The notes below the pieces were generated by a model. The model searched no databases, was not told the origin of the DNA, and saw nothing but the letters and a program-made list of their open reading frames with translations. A stretch of DNA of 64,000 nt from Prunella strophiata (Eukaryota > Chordata > Aves > Passeriformes > Prunellidae), in contig JAZBQD010000015.1 in assembly GCA_036583965.1 (NCBI GenBank), forward strand, positions 67,302,830 to 67,366,829. Reading direction: 5' to 3'. The translations under genes were made by a program, and so were the position numbers. Below, one piece after another: positions 1 to 8,986 of the stretch (within the stretch, counting starts at the first letter, position 1; every line of letters starts with the position of its first letter).

Positions 1-1578
1 TCATGTCATGCACTGGGTCTATCACAGAGGTAATAGAATTGTCTGGATTTAGCTGTATCCAACACAGGGCAGTCCTAGCCTTTCCTTATAGAGGCCTGTC
101 TTGTAGCTCCTCACTGCCAAAGCCTCCTGACTGGGCTCCAGACAACGTACAAAACCTTGAAGTTTTTTATTTTTATTCCATTCAAGTGAAAAAAAAAAAA
201 ATGATAAATCCTTGTAAATGTATTCTTTTAAGATTTTTAATGACAGACATAACCACGGTATATTAGCTCACAGTCTCAAAAATAGGAGTTGTTTATGCAG
301 AGAGAAAATCCAAGTCATTAATCAATTAATCAAAAAACATTAGGAACTCTGCATGCACTGTTTTCTTTCTTTTTTGAACACCTGTTTTCACATGACATTT
401 CTTTCTGAAACACCTGCTTGCTCTGCTAGGTATTCTGAAATCACCAGGTATAGGAAAAAAATACTGACAAAAGATCAAGTTTTCCATAGGAACTCAGACC
501 ACAGATATAAAGAATATGGACTCAAGCCAAAGCTGGTTTTCAGTACAGTAGATGTCAGTGGAAGAATAAATAGAAAAGAGCCAACTCTTATTTCTGACCC
601 TGTCAGAATTTACAGTATAGATGCATTGGCTAATGGGCTGGCTAGTAGGAGTAAGTCAGGCAAACCAGGAACCTGATCAGTGTTAAGGCATTCCTGTTAA
701 TCTGAATTGGTTGCAGAACAACCATGAGACTTTGGCAATTCTTACAGCTACCTCAGAGCATGTCCACAAGCCAGTGAGCTGCAGGGCTAGCTTAGTATTT
801 TGGTTAGGAAGTTGCCCTACTGAGACCTCATTTAAGTAAATTTTATTACCTCTTGCTTTTTTATCTCTGGACTGTGTTCCCAAGGCTTTGGCTTTGATCT
901 TGTAACTGCCTTGATGGCCACAATTTCAACTCTAAAATCAGCTGGACAGTATATATAGAAACTGGAGATACCAGGCTGAAGATATGGTTAGGCCATGTGG
1001 TTTTTCCAGCCTTCTGCTATTGGATGGGAGTGCTGAGAGCTTGAACCAGATGAATGCTAAAAGCTTTCAAAATAAGCTTTCAAGCAGTCAAACTGTATAA
1101 CTCTTTAAAATACCTGTACATTTGTGTTATGTGAACTAAACCCTCTGAATTAAATCAGGATTGGATTCTCACTCAGGAAAGAGATGCTAAAGCTGAGAAC
1201 TTTGTGGAAAAATTGCAGGCCGTTGGACAGCAGAACTGACTTTTAGTGTAATGATCTTTTCCAAATTAATCTTTTAAGTGCATGTCAGAGAATGATTTTC
1301 CAGAAGCAATCCCCAATTACTCCACTGGTATTATTTATGACTGAAGTAGATTCCATGTTTTGTAGATGATACAATTTATTTATCTGTGGGTTTACTCTCC
1401 ATTTGTCTAAGTTAGAACCCTGAAACTTCATTGGCACATTACCTGTAGTTTAGGTGCTATTCACCAGAAATAGCTCTTCTATTTGTAGGACATTATCACA
1501 ATCAAATCAAAGACACTAGGGCTAGAAGAGGTGATGTTTTATTACACTCATCCCCCAAAATCATAAATTAATTCTTTC

Positions 1579-1594
1579 TAAGCTTTAAAGCTTA
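1579..1594. repeat. 16-bp perfect palindrome
   Basis: The sequence TAAGCTTTAAAGCTTA reads the same on both strands and has no loop. Palindromes of this length in AT-rich DNA can arise by chance. No function is implied. Confidence 0.6.
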
Positions 1595-2191
1595 ACTTTA
1601 AACAGGAAAGACTGATCATTACTGCAAGTATGAACCCAAAAAAATGTTACTTGCTAATAAACTCATTCCCAAGTAAAATCTGGGAGATCTATGGAAAAGG
1701 TGACTCTAGAAAACCCATTTCAAAGAGATTAAGCTGTCACAGGCAAAGGTTTTAAAATAATTAAGGTATTGCACAGTATTGTGGATAAATAATCAGGAAT
1801 GCCATCCACAAAAATTCAGGTTCTATACCACAATAACACTGTCTAGGGGCAAAATCCATCTCTTATTACTGATATTTTTAAATACTTTTATCTATTAAAA
1901 AAAACCTTGTTAATATTATCCCAGGAAGAAATGTTATATAAACACAAGTGGGCTGTTTTGTCCTTACAGATTTCTTCATTCCTCTACTTTTTTAAAGAGC
2001 TGGCTACTTCTTCTGTGTGATGTTTTCTCTAATTTTATTCTCTACTAGGGTATGTGGAGAAGAGCTGGAAATGAACATGACTGTCTTGAAGTTTGTCTCA
2101 TCCATTAAGTTGCTATACTCTTACCATCTTGCTCTTATTTTTGAGCATATCTCATACCATTTTCTATAAATACCTTATATTACTTAGTGGA

Positions 2192-2258
2192 TCTATAAAT
2201 GTCTAGAAAACATCATGCCAAAGGATACTTGGCATGTTCTCTAGACTTTATGTATAGA
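2192..2258. repeat. Imperfect inverted repeat (hairpin, about 67 nt)
   Basis: The inner arms 2201-2220 and 2230-2246 pair as GTCTAGAAAA with TTCTCTAGAC (one mismatch), then CATGCCA with TGGCATG after a 3-base bulge, closing on a 9-base loop (2221-2229). A second helix outside an internal loop pairs TCTATA (2192-2197) with TATAGA (2253-2258). The size and broken-stem shape resemble a small-RNA precursor or a decayed miniature transposon. No terminal duplication or homologue is visible, so the origin is unknown. Confidence 0.55.
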
Positions 2259-4044
2259 AATGACCTGAATAGTGTGACCAAAATACAGCCAGAATGCAAA
2301 GCTTTCCTTCTTTGTGACTTGACTATTAAAAGTGATAAAACCAGCACAAATTGAAGAAGTTAATTAAAATGTTGTCTGACCTGATGTGTGTCTTGATGTA
2401 ATATTGGATGTAAGGTTGTTTTTCAAATCAAATACATAAAATACCAGGAAAGTTTACTGGTCATGAAGACATGGGGCTTTTTGGCACACTTATGAATTAC
2501 GTGTGTTTAAAATAAAGGTAAAAAATGCAAAACATTCCTTGGAAAACTGATCTTCCACACATTCTGTAATGAAACAATGGTAAATAAATTTGTTTTGAAT
2601 CACTGAAATCTTTATATGTGAATTGGAATTGAGATTTATGGAAATTAATATTCTGAAGAAAGCCTTTATATAGGTAGTGATAATAGATCAATAATAGAAT
2701 CATTTAATCTAGCTGTACTATTTTTAGTAGACAAAACACTCTACTTTTTATTTGATTTATGCTAGTCTGAATGATGAGCTGCATCACAATATTATTAGCC
2801 AGTGTCACCAGTAGGTGTTAAGAGTCCTCCAAGAAAGCATCATGACATATCTAGCCTAAATATATAAGGCAAATGTTGCTTAGGGTTGGTGAGGGTTCTC
2901 CAGCCTCATTCTGTATGAACTTTTGATGTGAATGATAAGATGGAAAGGTTTAGAATTGAATTTGGCTCTGAGAGCAGGACAGAATGGGATTTGTCTGTCT
3001 GTAACAATATGCAAGCTTAAGGTGAAATACCCACAGGAAATGTTAGTAGGGCCTTTGATCACAGGTACTAGAAAGTTAATGGTTATGTATGACAATACCT
3101 CAGTATGCTTTATCAGCTTATTAAATGCTTGGATGTATATATGACTTGTGCTGGTCCAGTAATGCACTGATTTTTCAACCTGGTTCTGAGTATTATTACA
3201 CATTTGAGTTAACTAGACTTGTGTTAAAAAAAAATCTAGTATCTTATTCATGATTACATTAAAAATATTAACTGGACATTAAATGAAGTCTCTTATTCCT
3301 CAGAGATGTTGCAAAGATGACTTCTAAAATTCGATAGGGATTTTCTGGTTCATTCATATTCTGTGTGCAGTAGAAATAATCAGACCTGTCTCTGTTTTTC
3401 CCAGTAAAAAGGTGAGTAAAACCTGTCTATATTCAACCCTCAAAACTATTTCTGTTTTTCTTTAGCTGGAATAATGGGTGTTTGTTCACTTGGATTTTGA
3501 AAGAGATCTGAATGCAGCCCAAGATTGACTAAATTAGTCTGTGACTCATTATGCTGGAATAAAATTAAATTTATAGCAGGTTTCAGCCATATCAGCCTGT
3601 AAGAAGGATGACTTTGGGTAGTTCTTCAGTGTTAAAAAAGTAGAAGTCTAATCTTTAAAGAAACGTGGTGTGGCATTGTTTATTTTTTTTAATTATTTTA
3701 TACTTAATCTAAATTTATTTTGATTCTCTTTCCTAATCTATATCAGGGAATGTATTACTACATTACCTTTTAGGGATGTTATGAATGTTTTAATTAAAAA
3801 TATTAGCAAAATATGCTGAAAGCCTTGGTGGGTATTAAATATGAGATGCTTGGGGTTTTGTTTTAATGGAAATCCTGTAACTAAAAGATAAATAGGAAGA
3901 TTTTCCAGAGATGTCTGGTAAAAAATGGTGATATTTTATATCTTCTAAAGCTGAGTTGCTTTGGAAGGAAAAGGAAGTAATGAGCCAGGGTGATTAAAAG
4001 TAGGATTTAAGTTTTCATGGACAAATTAAGAGATGGGCAATCTC

Positions 4045-4829
4045 CAGCCCTGTGAAGTTTAACAAGGTAAAGTGCCAGATTCTGCACCTGCAATGGGTCA
4101 CCCTTGGTTGTGTGTATAGACTGGGGAATGAGAGGCTGGAGAGCAGTGCTTTGGAAAGAGATATGGGGGTTCTGGTTGGCAGCAAGCTGACCATGAGCCA
4201 GCAGTGCCCTGGCGGCCAGGAGAGCCAGGTGTGTCCTGGGAAGCATCAGGCACAGCATGGCCAGCCAGGCAAGGATGGGGATTATCCTGCTCTACTCTGC
4301 CCTGGGGACGCCTCACCTTGAGTTCTGTGTGCATTTTTGAGCACCACAATATGAGAAAGGCATTAAATTATTCAAGAGTTTCCAAAGGAGGGCCAGGAGA
4401 ATGGCAAAGGCCCTAAGGGAAAGAAAGCCATATGAGGAGTCGCTGAGGGTGCTTTGCCTGTTCAGCCTGGAGAAGAGGAGACCAAGGGGAGACCTCATTG
4501 TGGTTTTCAACATCCTTACAAGGGCAAGCAAAGGGGCAGGCACCTATCTCTTCAGTCTTGAGATTAGGCACAGGACTCTGAGAATGTTCATGAAGCTGTC
4601 AGGTGAGGCTTAGGCTGGATATTAGAAAAAGGTTCTTCACTCAGAGGGTAAAGGCTCCTCAGGGCAGTAGTCACAGCACCAGCCTGACAGAGCTCAAGTG
4701 TTTGAACAATGCTCTTGGGCACATGGGCTGTGGTCTTGGGGTGTGCTGTGTAGGACCAGGAGTTGGGCTCAGTGATCCTTGTAGATCCCTACCAACTCAG
4801 CTTATTCTATGATTTTATGTTTCTATGAT
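4045..4829 (+). mobile_element. CR1 LINE, 3' fragment, sense on plus strand
   Basis: CR1 is the dominant avian non-LTR retrotransposon. It inserts as 5'-truncated copies and ends in an 8-bp tail repeat instead of poly(A). This copy ends with exactly that tail: ATTCTATG, ATTTTATG and TTTCTATG in a row (4804-4827). Upstream, the + frame from 4052 reads MKFNKVKCQILHL and then YRLGNERLESSALERDMGVL, the familiar C-terminal part of CR1 ORF2. Further along, the text around 4440-4500 encodes LFSLEKRRPRGDLIVVFNIL, also ORF2. The reading frame is broken several times, so the copy is dead. The 5' boundary near 4045 is approximate. Confidence 0.9.
4052..4540 (+). pseudogene. CR1 ORF2 C-terminal remnant, frame-broken
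   Basis: This is the decayed end of the CR1 endonuclease/reverse-transcriptase polyprotein, inside the CR1 fragment 4045-4829. Two frames carry it. One begins at 4052 (MKFNKVKC, then DMGVLVGSKLTMSQQC). The other covers roughly 4401-4540 (LFSLEKRRPRGDL). The section between them is degraded. Neither catalytic domain is present, because only the region downstream of the polymerase core survived 5' truncation. It cannot make a working protein. Confidence 0.75.
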
Positions 4830-4902
4830 AGAATAATTTAGATTTTCCATATTAATGAATACTATCTTAAGATCTGCATTCTATTTAAAGATGAACCATA
4901 TG

Positions 4903-5630
4903 AATCATATGATGGTTTGATTTGGAAAGAGCCTTTAAAGATCATCTAGTTCCAAACTCCCTGCCATGGACAAGGAAAACTTTCCTAGACCAGGCTGTTC
5001 AAAGACCTATTCAAACTGGCCTTTAACACTTCCAGGGATAGGGAATCCACATCCTTTCTGGACAATATGTACTAGTGTCTCACTATTGTCACAGTGAAGA
5101 TTTTTTTCCTGACATTTAATTTAAACCTGCCCTCTGACAGCTCAAATCCATTCCTTCTTGCTTTATCACTACATGCACTTGCAAAAAGTCCCTCTCCATC
5201 TCTCTTGTAACCTCCTTTAGGTACTGGAAAACTGTTACAAGGGCTTCCTGTGTCCTTCTCTTCTCCAGGCTGAACAATCCCAACTCTTTTAGCCTGCCTT
5301 CACAAGAGAGGCGCTGCAGATTTCTGATCATATTTGTGCCCCTTCTCTGACCTATCTCCTATGGATCAATGTCCTTCTTGTGCTGGGGGAACCCAGAGCC
5401 AGATGCAGCACTCCAGCTGGAGTCCCATGAAAGCAGAGTAGAAGAGGAAAATTCCCTTTCTCACCCTGCAGGCCACACTGCTTTTGAAGGTGCCCAGGAC
5501 ACCATTTGCTTTCTGGGCTGCAAACATACATTGCCAGCTCATGTTGAGCTTTTCATCGAGCAGCACCTCCAAGCTCTTCTCATCAGGGACTGCTCTCAAT
5601 GAGACCAAGTATGAACCTGTATTATCTCCT
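4903..5630 (-). mobile_element. CR1 LINE, 3' fragment, sense on minus strand
   Basis: The plus strand reads the reverse complement of a CR1 3' end: AATCATATGATGGTTTG, then AAAGATCATCTAGTTCCAA, then the CTGCCATGGACA block. Two minus-strand ORFs hold the ORF2 C-terminus. 5366-5608 includes EKLNMSWQC, AAQKANGVLG and LECCIWLWVP. 5116-5331 includes GRLKELGLFSLEKRR. They lie in different frames, so a frameshift or stop separates them. The tail octamers are worn down to one recognisable unit. The 3' end faces that of the 4045-4829 copy across about 75 bp. The end near 5630 is approximate. Confidence 0.88.
5116..5608 (-). pseudogene. CR1 ORF2 C-terminal remnant, two frames
   Basis: This is the coding residue of the minus-strand CR1. 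The upstream piece (5608 down to 5366) carries the conserved stretch from LDEKLNMSWQC to LECCIWLWVP. The downstream piece (5331 down to 5116) carries LSCEGRLKELGLFSLEKRR and ends in a lysine- and glutamate-rich tail typical of CR1. The change of frame between them and the missing polymerase core show an old, inactive copy. Confidence 0.75.
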
Positions 5631-6990
5631 GCTGAGCTGGTTTCTTATGCAGTGGTATTTAGTGCCTTCAAATATTTATTCAACACTTCTGAATGACCTC
5701 TAAGAACTGCAAAATTGCTAGACTAAGTATGACTGGTGTGGGGGTAGCATCCTGCTGAAATATGATAAAAGTAAAGTTTTGTTCATGATGTAACTACTTA
5801 CCACTGGACACATTTCCTGTGGCTCTGTTTTAAAAAATAGTGCAGAATGAAGTTTTATTCTACTGGTGTCACTGTTCCAACTATTTTCTTATTTTTCCCA
5901 TTTTAGAAACTGCCTTAGCCCAGGTTCTGAGATGGTATTAAGAGGATGCAATTACACTGCACCCTTACAGATCAGAATTGGAAAGCCACTTGTGCTTAAG
6001 ATGCACTTGATTTCAGTGTTATGAAGACTAGGATTTCTTGTTATTCCTACATCTTTGCTAAAGCTGTTCTGTAGAGTGCACTTTCAAAAGCCTGTTTCTA
6101 TTGCATCTGTTCACTTTTAAGAGTATCCTATGGTGCAATTGCCAAAGGCAGGAAATGGAAAGGCTGAACAGGTATCTAACAGTAGGATCTGTAGTAACTT
6201 GAGACATGAGTATTAAGATTGGTGGCTCTTTCTAGGTTACCAATTCCAAAGAAAATAGGATCTGTTGCCTTTGAGACAAAGCAAAATTCTGCTCAGAAGC
6301 CAGTTAAGAGAACCCAAGAAGTCCCTCTCTTCTCCTGTAGTTTACCACTACCATGGTATTTAGCAACAAAAGGTCTCTTCCACTGTTGGCACTTTCCAGT
6401 TCCAAGAATTGTTCGAACTATGTCATAGTATTCAGTGAGGGACAGAAAAAAAAATTTTTAAACTGTCTTTAGTGACAGTTTAATCCAGACAAAATAGATT
6501 CAGGTATAAACTATGTTTAGAAGAAGCCTATAAAAATAACAATCCATGTGAAGATTCAAAAATCAAGTAGAAACATGGATTGAAATTACAAAAGTTGAAA
6601 ATTACACCTAATCATGGAAAGAATTAGCAAGTCCCTCTGAATGGAATGTTAGTTGCAGTAATTTGTGTAAAGAAATGTGAAAAAAGGTCTGCATTTAAGA
6701 TGAGCACTCAGCCACAACATACATAGAGTAGGCAGGAACCTATGCCCAGTAGTATTGAGAAAGAATGGAAGAATTAGGACTTTGAAAGAAGAAAATGTAA
6801 GACTTTAAGTTTATGTATGACTCCAAGAATATGCTTTGCCAACAGCCTTTAGTGGAATTTTGTGCAAAGAAAGATTGCTAAGATCTAGGCTGCCAAGTGA
6901 TCTGCCCTGAGGCAGAGACATTTTTCTATAGTGGCTAACACAATATGAGAACAGTTTTGGGATTGTAAATAGCATAGTTAAATAAGTGAA
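5631..6990. other. Non-coding DNA, no gene seen
   Basis: Only short ORFs occur, 69 codons at most, with no recognisable product. I see no repeat that I can name. The base composition matches the flanking desert. Confidence 0.55.
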
Positions 6991-7012
6991 AATAATAATA
7001 ATAATAATAATA
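6991..7012. repeat. (AAT)n microsatellite
   Basis: About seven AAT units in a row, running into an A-rich stretch. It sits immediately before an A/C-rich tract and the large GAA tract, so three different simple repeats are packed together. Confidence 0.9.
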
Positions 7013-7081
7013 AAAAAAACCCCTCAAAGCCCAAAACCACCAACAAACAAACAACCCCCAAAAAAAAAACCAAACAAAACA
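7013..7081. repeat. A/C-rich low-complexity tract
   Basis: Almost only A and C, made of runs such as CAAACAAACAACCCCC and CCAAACAAAAC. It is the same type of tract as those at 12.74 and, on the opposite strand, 15.87, 17.47, 47.42 and 55.50 kb. The complementary strand carries short G runs. Confidence 0.8.
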
Positions 7082-7119
7082 GAGGTAGTTCCAGAAGCCT
7101 ACATCTATACATCTAGCCT

Positions 7120-8986
7120 GAAGAAGAAGAAGAAGAAGAAGAAGAAGAAGAAGAAGAGGAAGAGGAAGAGGAAGAGGAAGAGGAAGAGGAAGAGGAAGAG
7201 GAAGAGGAGAGGAAGAGGAAGAGGAGAGGAAGAGGAAGAAGAAGAAGAAGAGAAGAAGAAGAAGAAGAAGAAGAAGAGAAGAAGAAGAAGAGAAGAAGAA
7301 GAAGAAGAAGAAGAAGAAGAAGAAGAAGAAGAAGAAGAAGAAGAGAAGAAGAAGAAGAAGAGAAGAAGAAGAAGAAGAAGAAGAAGAAGAAGAAGAAGAA
7401 GAAGAAGAAGAAGAGAAGAAGAAGAAGAAGAAGAAGAAGAAGAGAAGAAGAAGAAGAAGAAGAAGAGAAGAAGAAGAAGAGAAGAAGAAGAAGAGAAGAA
7501 GAAGAAGAAGAAGAGAAGAAGAAGAAGAGAAGAAGAAGAAGAGAAGAAGAAGAAGAGAAGAAGAAGAAGAAGAGAAGAAGAAGAAGAAGAGAAGAAGAAG
7601 AAGAAGAAGAAGAAGAAGAAGAAGAAGAAGAAGAAGAAGAAGAAGAGAAGAAGAAGAAGAAGAAGAAGAAGAAGAGAAGAAGAAGAAGAAGAAGAAGAGA
7701 AGAAGAAGAAGAAGAGAAGAAGAAGAAGAAGAAGAAGAGAAGAAGAAGAAGAAGAGAAGAAGAAGAAGAAGAGAAGAAGAAGAAGAGAAGAAGAAGAAGA
7801 AGAAGAAGAAGAAGAGAAGAAGAAGAAGAAGAAGAGAAGAAGAAGAAGAAGAAGAAGAAGAAGAAGAAGAAGAAGAAGAAGAAGAAGAAGAAGAAGAGAA
7901 GAAGAAGAAGAAGAAGAGAAGAAGAAGAAGAAGAAGAAGAAGAAGAAGAAGAAGAAGAAGAAGAAGAGAAGAAGAAGAAGAAGAAGAAGAAGAAGAAGAG
8001 AAGAAGAAGAAGAGAAGAAGAAGAAGAGAAGAAGAAGAAGAGAAGAAGAAGAAGAAGAGAAGAAGAAGAAGAAGAGAAGAAGAAGAAGAAGAAGAAGAAG
8101 AAGAAGAAGAAGAAGAAGAAGAAGAAGAAGAAGAAGAAGAAGAAGAAGAGAAGAAGAAGAAGAGAAGAAGAAGAAGAGAAGAAGAAGAAGAGAAGAAGAA
8201 GAAGAGAAGAAGAAGAAGAAGAAGAAGAAGAAGAAGAGAAGAAGAAGAAGAGAAGAAGAAGAAGAAGAAGAAGAAGAAGAAGAAGAAGAAGAAGAAGAAG
8301 AAGAAGAAGAAGAAGAGAAGAAGAAGAAGAAGAAGAAGAAGAAGAAGAAGAAGAAGAAGAAGAAGAGAAGAAGAAGAAGAAGAAGAAGAAGAAGAAGAAG
8401 AAGAGAAGAAGAAGAAGAAGAAGAAGAAGAAGAAGAAGAAGAGAAGAAGAAGAAGAGAAGAAGAAGAAGAAGAAGAAGAGAAGAAGAAGAAGAGAAGAAG
8501 AAGAAGAAGAAGAAGAGAAGAAGAAGAAGAAGAGAAGAAGAAGAAGAGAAGAAGAAGAAGAGAAGAAGAAGAAGAGAAGAAGAAGAAGAAGAAGAGAAGA
8601 AGAAGAAGAAGAAGAAGAAGAAGAGAAGAAGAAGAAGAGAAGAAGAAGAAGAGAAGAAGAAGAAGAGAAGAAGAAGAAGAAGAGAAGAAGAAGAAGAGAA
8701 GAAGAAGAAGAGAAGAAGAAGAAGAAGAGAAGAAGAAGAAGAAGAAGAGAAGAAGAAGAAGAAGAGAAGAAGAAGAAGAAGAAGAAGAAGAAGAAGAGAA
8801 GAAGAAGAAGAAGAAGAAGAAGAGAAGAAGAAGAAGAAGAGAAGAAGAAGAAGAAGAGAAGAAGAAGAAGAGAAGAAGAAGAAGAGAAGAAGAAGAAGAA
8901 GAGAAGAAGAAGAAGAAGAAGAAGAAGAGAAGAAGAAGAAGAAGAAGAAGAGAAGAAGAAGAAGAAGAGAAGAAGAAGAAGAAGGA
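7120..8986. repeat. 1.87-kb polypurine GAA/GA tandem tract
   Basis: The plus strand contains only A and G for about 1,867 bases. It opens with about 12 pure GAA triplets (7120-7155), passes through a GAGGAA/GGAGAG section (about 7155-7240), and then consists of GAA runs interrupted by a single extra GA. The commonest and shortest unit is the 14-mer GAAGAAGAAGAAGA, that is (GAA)4GA. Longer units add whole triplets, up to about 25 in one run (8075-8149). With no T on this strand and no A on the other in sense of stop codons, all purine frames and most pyrimidine frames stay open. This produces spurious Lys/Arg/Glu and Phe/Ser/Leu ORFs of 641-692 codons. GAA tracts are known to form triplexes and slow polymerases; whether this one does is inference. 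Confidence 0.97.

Larger units (their letters stand above)
1..4044. other. AT-rich non-coding DNA, no gene seen
   Basis: Short ORFs are scattered on both strands, the longest 107 codons. None resembles a known protein, and none shows a pair of splice signals flanking a plausible exon. Local structures are a 13-base A run (189-201), a perfect 16-bp palindrome (1579-1594) and an imperfect hairpin (2192-2258, listed separately). I read this as intron or intergenic DNA. An unrecognised short exon cannot be excluded by eye. Confidence 0.6.
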
